DNA of 64,000 nucleotides. Origin: Anaeramoeba flamelloides (taxonomy: Eukaryota; Metamonada; Anaeramoebidae). This document shows, in pieces, positions 11,501 to 23,664 of this stretch (the first letter of the stretch is position 1; each line of letters starts with the position of its first letter). Location of the stretch: positions 3,534,001 through 3,598,000 of the forward strand of contig JANTQA010000021.1 of the NCBI GenBank assembly GCA_027625915.1, written 5' to 3'. The translations under genes and the position numbers were made by a program. The notes beneath the pieces were generated by a model. That model saw nothing but the letters and a program-made list of their open reading frames with translations, had not been told where the DNA came from and searched no databases.

Positions 11501-14500
11501 ATTTTATAACACATTTTATAACAAATATAAATTTATAAAAGTTGATATTATAAAATATTATAACATCTTAAAGCCCTAGTACCAGTATAAAAGCAAAAAA
11601 TGTCCATTTTTTTTGTCATTTTTTATCAATCCCCCTTTTCAAAAACTTCTTGAACAAAAGGTTGAATGAAATATAAAAATGATTACTATTCAAAACTAAC
11701 CAAATACTTGGTTCAAAACAATAACTTAAAGATATAACAAAAAAGATAATTTTAAAAAATAATGATAAAAAAATGTTCATTTTTTGCTTTTATACTGGGA
11801 ATAGGGCTTTAAAAGTTTATCCAGCATGCTTATAGCACCTTATAAAAAAAGTTTTTTATTAAGGAACTAATCTCTAATAAATTTTTTTACCAAAATTTAA
11901 TAGAGATCGAGAAAATTTTTTGTCAATTACGTAGATTTAAAAAAATCCTGTTTATTTTCAATATTAAGCATATTTCTAGATAAAGAATCCTTTTTTTAGA
12001 AATAGGTCAAAAAAAAAAAAAAAAAATAGAGACTAGCCCCATAAGGAAGGAAAAATTTTTTTTTTTTAAGAAATAAAGCCTGTCCTGAAGTGATAAGGCT
12101 TTTTCTATGAAAAAGTTGTTTATAGTTCTCACAATTTTTTTTCTTAAACAGGATGTTTAGGATAGAGCTCTAAATATAGATTAAGAGGGTACTTGCGAAA
12201 AAAGTGTTCTTTTAAATTTTCCACAAACACAACAAGAGTGAGAATTCATGGTGAAAATATAAATCAAAGAAGTAGAGAGTTGTGAAAAATAAAACATAAT
12301 GATAACTGATAATTTTTTTCTAAAGATTGTTATTCGTTCTCGAATATTTGAATAGTTATTAGTTCTTAAACATGATCGAGCGGTGTCGTTCTAGTTCATG
12401 CCTCTTTTTTATAAAAGTGAATGCAATTTTTGAGGAAAATAAAACCTATTTTATTTTTGGCACCCACCACTTAAGTTTTGGATCCCCTTCAAAAAAGAAT
12501 TGAAAAGAAGTTTTAATTGTTTTTTTTGAAACAAAAAAAAAAATTCAAAAATTTTATTTGTTTTGTTTTCAGCTTTATCACAATTACAAAACGAAATTAA
12601 AACATCTTAGTTTAATTTAAAACCCTATAAAGATGTTAAAATTGAGATAGTCCTTAAATCTTTTACATTTATGAAATTGATATTAATTTCAACAAAATGT
12701 AGTTAATTTTATTTAAAAGGATAAAACAAATCAATATTTCATCCAAATTCAAAAATCTCTTTGTTCATAATCTTAAATCTAATACCATAAAAAGTTCAAA
12801 TCCCTAACAAACCACAAATTTATGTAGTTGGTGTTCTTGAGAAAATGTAAATATTTAGTATAAACAAAACTAAACTATTTTCTAATCAAATTAATCAAGT
12901 TGCAATCTGGATTATATGTGTTTGAAGGGATTGAATTGATATTAAAAGTAAAAAAATTGGTTTGTGGAAATTCTAAAATTGAAATCATTTTTTTTCATTT
13001 TTCTTTTTTGCATTTTTTCGATTTTTTTTTGAAAAGTAATGGTTTTACAAATTTTTATTATTGCAAGATCTATAGTCAGTTGGTAAAAAAGTGTTATTCT
13101 AATGTTACTGAAATAGTGGAAATAATTGTTTCGAAATAATTTAATATTTCTATTGGGATTTTCTTTGAATCTTCGATTAAAGATCAAAACGAACATTGTT
13201 GTTTTTCATAGCATTTGTTCACTAAGAATTTTGTTTTTTTCAATTTTTAAGAAAATCTATTGTTTTATTAGATTTACTTCATATGAAGATCAATTATTCT
13301 CCGATGTATATTATTATACTTATTTTTTTATTTGCTCTTCAAAGGTCAATTAAAAAAAAAATTGATATTTGAAAAAAATAATTAGTCCCTTTTATAGAAA
13401 CTAAGTTTATATATAAGGCAAAAAGAGGAATTCATAAAAAATTTTTTTTGGTGAAAAAATAAGATTATCAGTTGTTCAGTCTATTTTCACTTATTTCAAA
13501 TTTTTTTTTTATTAATTAAATTTATTTTGACAAATTTATCAATTGCTTCTGAAAATTTTTTTACCAACACAAAAAATTAAAATTTAATTTTTTCTCTTGT
13601 CATCAAAAATCTAAATAATCAAGCTCTGATTAGTAAAATTTTAGATATTTTTGAAATATATTGACTTTTAAAATCAAATTCCCACAAATAAATTAAAAAA
13701 TAAACTTTTTTTAAATTTTTTACAACTTTTTATTTTGATTTATCAGAATTTGTATACTATACTGATAAATTCGAATTTATGTAATAAAATTTTTAGTTCA
13801 ATTTCGCATTTTTGTAATCTAGGGGCCCCACTTTTAAAAACAACTCACAAAAAAAAATATAATTTGAAGGATCAACTAATTAATAAAGTTTCTTTACATT
13901 TAAACCAATAGAATGCTTTATTCCAAGCTTATTATAAAAAAAATTCGAAAAAGGAAAATGAGTAAGAATTTTCAGATATTTATTTGAATTTATCAGTATC
14001 ATGTTTTGAATATTTTCAGAAATATTTAATATTTTGAGTAAAAAAAAAAAAAAAAAAAAAAAAAGAAATATTCAACCTATTGTGAAAAGATAATTTAATC
14101 AATAGTTTATCAATTTTTTATTAAAAATATCTTGTTGATGGTTTTTCGTATTCTCCATAAAAATTATAATCAATTTCCGAAAATTTAAAAAAAAATTCCT
14201 TTTTTTTTTAATTTTTATTTTCAATTTTCAAAAATAAAAAGAGAACCCAACGAAAAATATTACAGAATTGATACAGCAACTGATTTGAAAAGCTTAACTG
14301 ATATGACTTTAAATCAGCCAGATAATACTTGGACCGGTGCAGATGTGCATGTTAGATCATGGAGCTGGTACTGGGAAATAAGAAAAAGTAATTTTAACCT
14401 ATAGAGAAATATTAATTGTTATTTTTATTTTTATTTTTATATTTTTTATTCAATTCATCGTTTATTTTTATTTATTTATTTATATATATATATATGTTTA

Positions 14501-14946
14501 ACAATTCTAACTATATTGATAATATTTTTAGTTTCGAATCATAAATCATGTAAACTTTCTTGGACTAATACAATGGAGAGTGTAATGGGGGAAATTATAT
14601 CCAGGCTGGGGTAAGTTCTAAATATTATTTCACAAGATATTATTTTTCTTTATCAAAACTTAGGGATTCATTGTATAATTTAACTGATATTTATTACAAT
14701 TTAAAGCTATCATGGCGTTCAAAAAAAAAAAAAAAAAAAAAAAAATAGTCCAAAAATATTTTTTGTGGAACTTAAGAATTTATTCAATGTTAACCTGAAA
14801 AAATTATAAAATAGTTAGAAAATTAATTGTGATTATTTATATATCTAACACAAGTTTTTCACCAATTCTGTGAATTGTCTGTTTCTAAAATAGTTATTAT
14901 AGTAATTTTATAATTATAATGACAATAATTTATATTTATATCTATC

Positions 14947-14990
<44 letters not shown>

Positions 14991-17900
14991 AGGTATTTCC
15001 AAAAAAGTGGGGTATTTTTTTTTTTACAATTCATACAAAACCTTGTTTGTTAGTGGAGCTATTCGTAAACTCGTAACACCAAATTAAGTTAAATATTAAT
15101 ACTGATTGAATCAGCATTTATGGTATTTATTTCGATATATATATAATCAAAATATTTCGGAAAAATGAAAAAAAAAATGTACTTTTTTTTTTTTAGTGAA
15201 ATCAATTTAAGAACAATTTCAATAAAAAAATGAAAATATCGAAAAGATACAAATTATTTTTTAAATGATCAAATACATTTTATAAGTTTAAAATTCTATT
15301 TGTAAATTTTTTTCAGATAAAAAAATCATTAAAACGATTTTTATTCTTAAAAATAAAATAATAACCAATTTTCACCCTTGTAAAAATATCAGATAAAAAA
15401 GAGATCATAAAATTTTATATCTTTTATTTATGTGATGTCATACTTATAAACAAATTGAGTTATTATTATAAATCAATAAATGATTTTTAATAATTTAATA
15501 TAATTTAATATAATTTAATAGTTTAATGGGGATTTGGGTTTAATCAATATATTTAAAAAAAGGTTTGCCACACTTTTTTGGAAATAGCTTAGATATTAAC
15601 TTCTCTATAACGGGGAATATGATATAATTAATATTAAAAAAAAATTCAAACAACTTCATGCGGTTTTTTAATTACATCAAATTATTTTTTAATAAAGAAA
15701 TTTTGAGATTTTTGTGTAAAATTTTCAAGAATAACAAGAATCACCGAATTACAGAAACCAAAAAAACATAGAAATGTGAAAAAAAAAAATTGTTGTTCAT
15801 ATTGGAATTTAATGTTAAAAAAAGAAGGATAAATATAAAAAAAAGAAAAAAGAATTAACTTGGGTATCATTCTTTTTTTTACCCTTTTAAATTTTTTAAT
15901 AATCTAAAAATTATTGAAGAAGGTTTCAATTTTGATTAATATTTGTAAGTTCAATTGATTGTAAGATTTCTCATCAAGTATTAATTATGCAGTTAATAAA
16001 CACAATAAAACTGATTTGAAAGATCAATATTTAAAATTTTTTCAGAAGTCAAAAAAAATCAAAGCAAAAACAAAAAAGAAAAAAATAATTTAATCGAGTT
16101 ATTTAATGATGGTTTGTTAAGTCATGATTAGAGAGCTAAAAATCGATATTTTTTTAAGGAACTTTTTATTTGATAACCAAATCTGAAAAGGATTAATGTG
16201 AAGTCAAAAACCTTAAAAATATTATTTGAATAAATATTTAATCAAGTCTCAAGATTGTTTCAGAGAGTAGATACAATTTTACAATTTTGAAAAATTTAAA
16301 TTGAGAGAACCTTGCTAAAAAAAGATTTTTTTAAGTGTCATGCGATATTGAAACTTTGAAAAAAAAACACCATTCAGTACTCTATTAGAGAAAAGAAAAC
16401 GAAGTAAAGTAAATTAGGGTTGAATCTTTAATTTTTTATAATACATTTTTTATTAAATTTTTAGTTTTTATGAAATTATGTTTTGGATATAGAAATATGT
16501 TTATGTGAGTGCTTGAAATGTTTCAGAGAGCAAACTAAAAAAAGAGACAAAAAGGTGGGTATTTGGAAAAAATATTTTCTTTTAGAAGACCAAAACATGA
16601 AAGATCACCTTTCCAGCTAAACTTTTTTTAAATCAAAAAAGAAAAAAAAAAAACAACCAAATTATATTTTAAAAGAAATTTCTTCTTTATCTTCTTAATT
16701 TGAATGAAAAAAAAAGTAAATTATCTAGAATTTCTAGTCCAATTCTTATTTATTACTTATTTAACAAAACATTTTTTTTACAAATTTGTTTTCAAAATTC
16801 TTTTTTCAAATATTTTTAATCAAAATAAACCAAAATCAAGAATATTATTTAAAAAATTAAAGTAAAAGGATTGAATACTCAAAATCCAAAAAACCAGTTA
16901 GAAAAGATTCAAATCAAGATAAAAGAAAATATGTTGAGAAAAAAGTAAAAATTCCTGATTATTTTGACTTTCAATTTGAACGAAAATAAATAATTATAAA
17001 ATCAAATTAAAACCAAACCAATAAATTTATTTTTCTGAAGAGATATTTAAAAAATATCCTATTTTCTTTAACATGATTAAAATTAGATGAATTAACTGAA
17101 TTATATTCAGTTATAAAAATTCCTTTTGGGAAATTCTTTCGAAATAACAACTAATTGAGTTCTCAAAAAATAATTTATCAATTGAAAGTTTGAACAATGG
17201 AGAATTAAAAATAAAACCAAATTAAGAATAAGTAATTGTATCAAATTTTACAGATAAGATCAAGAAATAAATGTTTTTTTTTCATTTTTTCTTAATCGAT
17301 TTTTTCATTATGTTGATTTTCATTTTTTACTTGATATGTAGGTAAATATATCACAGTAGGATATATCCCACCCTCCTATTCATTAAAAAATTAATGTATT
17401 TGGTTAAGGAAATGATTTTAAAAATTCAGTTTCTCAGAAACTAAGATACTCAAAATTGGTAAAATGTTCCAACCTGTAAAGTATCAAAGTTAAGGAAAAA
17501 TACATAAATTTATCAACAAAACTTAAAAAATTAAAAAATCATTTTTTAAGCTAGTGTATACACAGAGTACTGTTTCTCATTGTTCTCTTTAATTGAAATA
17601 AAATAAATAAATCAAAAAATGAAGTAATATTTATATTCGTTTTTCCCAGTTAAACTCTATTTTGTTAGAGAGCTTTTCCCACATTTCGAAAAACAAAATT
17701 TATAATTATTTCTGAAGTTTTATTTAATAGATACCTTAAAAGGGCTGAAAAAGTAACAATTAACATATCTCTTTCTTATTTATGAATTATATACTTTTAC
17801 CTTTTTTTTTTTTTTTTTTTTCTTATTAAAAGGGTATTTTATTGACAATTCTTATTATGCGCTTGATTATGAAAATGAGTATTTTTATGACGATGAGGAT

Positions 17901-19898
17901 CAAAAAATATATTTATATAGCAAAACTGACCCAAACGAAGATTTAATTGAAGCGGTTTATTACCCAACTGGGATCTACACTGAATGGGAAAGGAGCAATA
18001 TTAACATTGATCATATTGAGCTGCAGCATTATTGGGAAAATGGTATGTATATAAATAAATTAACAAATGGGATCATTAGCGATAATAAGCTGAGCAAAAT
18101 ATTAACATGGGGAATAAAAGTCCATGATGCATATGATATACTTATCGAAAATAATGAATTAGAAAATATTTATGACACCCCGATTGATTATGGTACAACG
18201 ACTGCTGATCATGATTGTGGCAATTCCTATATCAGGGGAAACACTATCACAGATTCAGCACTTGAATGTGGGATTGGAAAGATCTCGCAGGGGATAGGCA
18301 TCAAAATATGGGGTAATGGTATGATTGTTGAGCAAAATCGAATACAAAACTGTGGATCTAATGGTATTATGGTTGGTTATGGGAACTTTAACACTATACG
18401 TGAAAACTATATTAATAATACATGTCTGTGCTTCAATGATTGTGGTTGTATGTATATACATACACCTTCCTTAATTGAGAATAATCATTTAATAAACCCC
18501 CGGGGCGAAATGGAGGCATCGGGTATGTATGATTCTTATGTGATGAGCGGCGACCGAGAAGAAAGACAGATTGGCCGTGGAAGAATTGCAGTCGAGGATG
18601 GAGAGAATATGAAATGGTTACATAAAATTCTATTTGGGTTTTATTTGGATACAGCAGCCACAGATATTGAAATAAAAAATAATTACATTGAAAATTGCTT
18701 TGTTGCTGGACTGAATAGTCTGGATGGGGACAGTAATAAAATAGAAGGAAACATTTTTTATAACAACGGCCTAAGTATGGAATTACTTCTTTCTAACGGG
18801 AAGTCAAGTGCCTCAAATACAATCACAAACAATATCTTTTTTAGCACGTCAAAGAGTCAACGGGCACTCCGTTTACCCTCAGAGGACAAATCCTTTGGGA
18901 ACTTTCAAAGCAATAAATATATTAACCCACTAACTTACTTACATATTGATTTGGAATATAGTGACGACTATTCAATCACTTTGTATCAAAGGTATAAAAA
19001 ATCTGATTTCGATACGAGTGGGTCAACAAATAGTTATCATGACTATATCCAATGGTACTTTGAGAACCAAAAAAACATAAAAACCTGGACACTTGATTCT
19101 GAATCGCAAGTTAAGCTATGGATAACCGATAGTAACGAAGCTTCGTTAAGCTATGATGATCAAACGATGAGTGGCGGATCGATGAAGGTTGCAATAACAA
19201 ACACCCCCTCGGCGGATAACACTATATGGACACAGCCACTGGAAAAGGTTAGTCTGAACACTGACAAACCCTATCACATCCAATTTACAGCGCAAAGCGA
19301 AGACGAATTTGTCCTTGAGTTGTTTGTCATAGACGCCACCACAGACACATACGATAAGGCCGTTTTGTATGAATACGCCATACTCGATCAAGATGAGCGA
19401 ACCTTTCATTTTGTGTTTGACACACTTTTAGATGAAACAGTGACACAGGCCTATTTGCAGTTACGAACCACAGACTATACCACACCCACAAATTTTTGGC
19501 TAAAGGATTTTAAAATAGAACAGGCAGATATCCATATATATGATCTAAATGATGTATACCCTCTGAAATGCAATGACCAAAATACACAATCAACAATTGA
19601 TTTGAATGCAGACACTTATATGGATGTTGATGGTAATAATGTAGGTACCTCACTCACTCTCGAGCCTTACACTTGCCAACTCTTGATTTTAAAAGACTAT
19701 ACCCAAGCTAATACAAACCCTAGAACAAGAGATTCTGAGCCAAGCTGGCACAGTTGGAAACCAGATACAAAATGCTCACAAGACAACAGTGACGACAATG
19801 ATGATGATACCGTTTCAAGTGCCTTTGCTATCCAAATAATCCAATTAAATACTTTAATATTGTCTTTTATAATATTTTTATCACAATTCTTATTTTAA
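8504..19898 (+). CDS. Secreted right-handed beta-helix protein, four exons
   Basis: Exons: 8504-8946, 14242-14387, 14532-14610, 17833-19898. Exon 1 gives a signal peptide (MMNYLIICIFLSLFLCAFG) and the start of a pectate-lyase-like fold (DYYISSSEGDD, NNGLSASTPWETL). Exon 2 continues with PNEKYYRIDTATDL. Exon 4 (687 codons) holds GYFIDNSYYALDYENE, then N-x-I-x-x-N beta-helix rungs (NNELENIYDTPIDYG; ENRI-type turns), then a jelly-roll region like carbohydrate-binding modules (about codons 330-570), a Ser/Asp-rich linker and a hydrophobic C terminus suggesting a GPI or membrane anchor. The family is mainly bacterial and acts on polysaccharides; substrate unknown. Splice phases agree for exons 1 to 3, but exon 3 does not join exon 4 in frame with the canonical sites: exon 3 shifts from MESVMGE towards NYIQAG, so an indel, a sequencing error or gene decay is possible. 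Exon 4 is visibly richer in G/C than its surroundings. Confidence 0.78.
10560..10990 (-). repeat. Segment shared with 55127-55560
   Basis: Reverse complement of this stretch matches 55127-55560 over more than 400 bp with gaps, e.g. AACGTTATTTAGTTTAG, AAATCCATAATAGAAATCG, TTTGGTACTCATTTTCATT, GAATGTTTGGTAGTA. It is an internal part of the 3-kb element, so 55.1-55.6 kb is probably a fragment of a relative. Confidence 0.7.
11568..11812. mobile_element. 245-bp TTAA-ended foldback MITE
   Basis: Left end TTAAAGCCCTAGTACCAG then TATAAAAGCAAAAAATG; the right end is its inverse (CATTTTTTGCTTTTATACTGGGAATAGGGCTTTAA). The inverted repeats are about 45 bp. It lies inside the 3-kb element, so it is the younger insertion of the two. 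Confidence 0.8.
11859..12044. mobile_element. Roughly 185-bp TTAA MITE, copy 1 (worn)
   Basis: Left end TTAAGGAACTAATCTCT; right end TAGAGACTAGCCCCATAAGG. The body matches the reverse complement of 39319-39500, including ATTTTCAATATTAAGCATA-like and AAAATTTTTTGTCAATTAC-like words. Nested in the 3-kb element. Confidence 0.75.
12658..14241. other. Rest of intron 1 of the beta-helix gene
   Basis: A/T-rich DNA. Frames at 12900 and 13126 are Phe/Ile/Lys-rich noise. A 24-bp poly-A run lies at about 14040-14063. The acceptor AAAAAG at 14241 precedes AGAACCCAACG. Confidence 0.5.
14939..14990. repeat. (TA)n microsatellite
   Basis: About 50 bp of TATATA with a few interruptions, ending exactly where the mariner-like MITE begins. 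A shorter TA run is at about 14479-14495. Both lie in introns of the beta-helix gene. Confidence 0.85.
14991..15589. mobile_element. 599-bp Tc1/mariner-like MITE with TA duplication
   Basis: Left end AGGTATTTCCAAAAAAGTGG preceded by TA; right end CACTTTTTTGGAAATAGCT followed by TA. The terminal words resemble the CCAAAAGT core typical of mariner-type ends. No transposase frame, so non-autonomous. Lies in intron 3 of the beta-helix gene. Confidence 0.8.
15592..17832. other. Rest of intron 3 of the beta-helix gene
   Basis: No coding signal. Part at about 17340-17450 resembles 640-750. A T-run leads to the acceptor TTAAAAG at 17832, directly before GGTATTTTATTGAC of exon 4. Confidence 0.5.
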
Positions 19899-20356
19899 AA
19901 ATAGCTCTTTTCGATGAATTACAGTTAATTTAACAATTAAAATAAAAAAAAAAAAAAAAAAAAAAAAAAGCCTTATTTTTTTATTATCTTTATCGAGAGA
20001 AATGAGTAATTAAAAAAAAATTTATCAAAAAAAAAAAAAAGTAGAAGAAGAAAAATAATTAAAATATAATAATATAAAAAATATTATATCATTTAGATAG
20101 CCAAATTAAAAATTATCCACTGTCTTTAGGCTTTTTTGATTATAAGTAATAAAAAGGTATTTTCCTGAATTCTCTTTGAATCTTGGAAAAATGCTATTAG
20201 TTTTTCTTGAGTTTGAAATTTATATCATTTTCTTGTAATTTTGGGAGACCAATAATTTGTATGTATTTTTTTTACATGATATGAATCTGTCTATCTTCGT
20301 TTATGATTTAAATCCGGCTATTTTCTTTATTATTGATTGGAAAAAAAGGAGTAAAT
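19899..20356. other. 3' flank of the beta-helix gene
   Basis: Probable 3' UTR with a 24-bp poly-A run at about 19946-19969. Nothing else recognised. Confidence 0.45.
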
Positions 20357-21560
20357 TTAGGTACTAGTAAACCAAAAAAAATCTTATATTAAATTTAATA
20401 ACAAATTCAAAAAAAATTTACATCATCTTGAAATTGAAAAATGAAGTAAAAATCTAATTACTATACCTACCAAAATTACTTTTTAATGCTATTTTCCAAA
20501 ATGAATTATTGTTTTTAAAAGTTTTGATCCATTTTTCTCTCATTTTTGAAAAGTTCAAAATTCAAACATATTTCTTGAAATTATTTGAAAAAAAATTATT
20601 TTCGTTGAATAAGAAAGAAATCTTATGGTCTCTTAAGGTAGTTTACAAAAACATACTTTTGAATTGATACAAATAAGTTTTGGAAAATACCTCATTATAA
20701 AAAATCTACTTGTTTTCAAAAAAAATTATAATAATTATTTTAAACTCAAAAAAATATAATTTTTTTGATTAAAAGAAAGATTAAATCATTTTATCAAATT
20801 TATTGAATTAACATAATATGATAAAGTAGAAATAAGCCATTGGATCAAAAAATCCAAAATACTTTTCAAAACCTGGAAAATTTAACTTCTACTCCGAAAT
20901 AAATACTTTTTAATTCAGTTATTTATAATCAATAATTAATAACCTGATTTTAATTCTTTCAGTGATTGGGTAACAACACATAGATTAAATTTATAAATAG
21001 AATTTACAATTAGTTCTCAACTTTTAAATATTTCCAAACAAATAAAACGAATTCAAATAAATAAGTCTAATAAAAAAAATAATATTCGGAAATATCTGAT
21101 TTTAATTATCCTAGTTCCTTGTGTATACCTAGATATTGAAAAAAAAATGAATTGTCCAATCTTTTAAATTTCAAGTAAATTTATGAATACTTGTTGAATA
21201 AAAAAATAATCATTTTTTTTTAGATCTTGAAGAATTCAATATTTGATTTATTTTGTTTTTTTTAAAAAAAGATAAAAGTTCCAAATTCATTTGATCATAA
21301 AAATTCTCAAAAATTACTTGAGGTGAGATTTCATTAAAATCAAAATGTTTGTAAAATTCTTCTTTTGTTACATTAATTTGAAATAATCCAAATCAAACGG
21401 GTGAAATTTTTTAAAATATAAATACCATTGAGAAAAAAGAATTTCTTTTTTAAAAAGTAGAAATCATTTCTTTACAATCTTCAAATTGTTTTTTTTTTTT
21501 TTAATCTAGTTTAATTGCTTTTAGAATTAAAAGGTACCTTTTCAAGATAAGTGCTTTATT
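20357..21560 (-). mobile_element. 1.2-kb TTAA element, copy IV (reverse, old)
   Basis: Reverse complement of the elements at 22461-24877. Its left edge GGTACTAGTAAACCAAAAAAAATC is the inverse of their right end, and internal blocks match (e.g. AATAATTAATAACCTGATTTTAA; ATTATTGTTTTTAAAAG then TTTGATCC). The right boundary is worn and only approximate. Confidence 0.6.
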
Positions 21561-21695
21561 ACTTGTCAATTCAAAAATGTGTTAAATAATTTATTAATCA
21601 ATTTGGAATAATGGAGATTTGATAATTTCACTTTTAAAGGGGTACTTGGTAAAGAATATTTTGAAATGTAATCTATTTTACAAAGTCTCTTGTAA

Positions 21696-22460
21696 TTAAA
21701 GGTAATTAATCTCACCATTGACTTGTCTATAATCAAAGTATTTTGTGATTGGATGTTAATAATATTCAATTCTTATTACACAAATGGAACTATAAAATCA
21801 TATAACTCTTATTGCACTATAAATTATTGATTTCTTACCTATAACCACTATTAAAAAAAGTCATTTTGGAATTTTTTTTAAAATCCTCTATCAAATCTAA
21901 AAAAAAAAATTCTGTATAATAGTATTGTAGTCATCTGAAACTCATATTTAGAACTTTCAAAAGTTTGAATTATTATTTGATGTTTTTCATTTCAAAGAAT
22001 AAATATATAATAACCAACATAAAAACACGAAGTTTGAATATTTTTATTTCTTTTTTATGAAGATTCTTGAAACATCAATATAATAACATAAAGATGAAAT
22101 TATTTGTCAAAAAAATCAATTTGTAAATAATTTAATTGTTTAAAAAATTGATTTTTTTCGTAACTAATCTACATTTTGTGACAAATTTTTGAAAAATATT
22201 TTTTAAATTTGAATCTGAAAATTGATAATTTGACCTTTAAATTTGTTTTAAAATACAGATGTTTTTCTGAATTAATTGGATTTTTTTACTAATACAAAGA
22301 TTATTTTTAATTAATTGATGAATTATCAACAAGTATTAATATTTGGATAATAGATTTTTGAGTAAAAATTTTGAATACTGATTTACCAAATAATGTTATT
22401 TTCATCCAATAACAACATAGTTAATCTTATAGTTCTCCTTTGTGGACACTAATACCTGAA
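21696..22460. mobile_element. 757-bp MITE family, copy 3 (old)
   Basis: Starts TTAAAGGTAATTAATCTCACC and ends GACACTAATACCTGAA, worn versions of the GGGATTAGCGTC ends. Internal words such as TCTATAATCAAAGTAT and ACTAATCTACATTT agree with the copies at 6408 and 30552. It abuts copy I of the 1.2-kb family. Confidence 0.75.
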
Positions 22461-23664
22461 GTGAATAGAAACTGCTATTAAGTTTTTTTCCCCAAAGGTA
22501 ATAGAGACATTAATTACGCAAGGCTACAATTAAACCAGATATGTAAATTCATTTATCAACTTGAAGAGAGATGAGTTTACATTTTTAAAACAATTTCTTT
22601 TCCTAATTGAAAATTTCATTGAAAAGATGTGATCAATTTTTATGTTTGGATTTTTGGATCAATTTTAAAAAAAAAAATTTTAGCAAAAATTTTTATTTGG
22701 ATGAAATCTCACTTTTAGTAATTTCTGAGAATTTGTATTATCAAATAAATTTGGAACTTTTATCTTTTTTTAAAAAAAACAAGAAAAATAAAATATTGAA
22801 TTCTTGAAGATCAGAAAAAAATGGATCTCGAATTTATCTACAAATATTAATTAAATTTCTTGAAATTTAAGAGATTAAGCAATATTCTTTTTCAAATATC
22901 TAGATTACAAACGAGAAAGTATCATTATTAAAATCAGTTATTTGATAATATCTATTATTATTTTTTATTAGAATTATTTATTTGAATTTATTTTAAAAAT
23001 TGAGAACTAATTGTAAAGGCTATTTGATACAATTAATCTTTGGGTTGTTAATAATCCATCGAAAAAATTAAAATCAGGTTATTAATTATTAATTATAAAT
23101 AATCAAATTAAAAAGTATTTCATTGGATTATAAGTTGAATTTTACAGGTATTAAAAAAGTATTTTGGTGTATTTTTTAATTTAATTATTTGGTTTTTTAT
23201 CTCGTATTTTTTTAATTCAATAAACAGAAAAAATTGATTTGGACTGTTCTTAGAATCGAAAGATTATTTTAATTACAAGTTTAAAATAATTATTGTATTT
23301 TTTTTGAAATTAAATAGATTTTTTAAACTGTGTTACACTAGAACTTAGTGGCTTCTATTTTGAAAGTGTATTTTTGTACACTTCCTTTTAGACAATTCAA
23401 TTTCTTTCATCTTTGAAAGAAAATAAGTTTTTTTCAATAATTTCAGGAAATATAATTGAATTTTGGACTGTGAAAAAATAAAAAAAAAATGGCAGAAAAC
23501 TTCAAAAAACAAAAATTCATCTTCGAAAAAAGAATCTAAACCAAAGGTTTTTTTGTAGAAAACAGATTTTACTTCACTTTTCAATTTCAAGACAAGGTAA
23601 TTGTTTTTTGAATTTGCTATTAAATTTAATATAAGAATTTTTTTTTCGTTTTCATGTCCCTTAA
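22461..23664 (+). mobile_element. 1.2-kb TTAA element, copy I
   Basis: Collinear with copy II next door from CCAAAGGTAATAGAG through GTGTATTTTTGTACACTTCC to the right end TCATGTCCCTTAA. The left end is worn. Its right TTAA is the same four bases as the left TTAA of copy II. No transposase frame; the minus-strand ORF at 23345-23590 is low-complexity and absent from the other copies. Confidence 0.75.

Larger units (their letters stand above)
9611..12657. mobile_element. 3-kb DNA transposon with 235-bp terminal inverted repeats
   Basis: Sequence from TTAAGGACTATCTCC (9611) to about 9845 returns as its reverse complement from about 12421 to 12657, ending GAGATAGTCCTTAA. Recognisable shared words include GGGATCCAAAACTTAAGTGG and TGGGTGCCAAAAATAAAAT. 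TTAA at both outer edges could be the target duplication. No transposase frame is visible, so it is a non-autonomous or decayed copy. It fills most of intron 1 of the beta-helix gene and itself contains two smaller TTAA elements. Confidence 0.88.

Noticed and set aside
9611-12657. Assignment of the 3-kb element to piggyBac
   Set aside because: TTAA edges fit, but the ends begin GG rather than CCY and no transposase is present, so only a TTAA-type target is claimed.
19146-19409. Minus-strand 87-codon frame in the beta-helix exon
   Set aside because: Antisense shadow of a strongly coding plus-strand exon.
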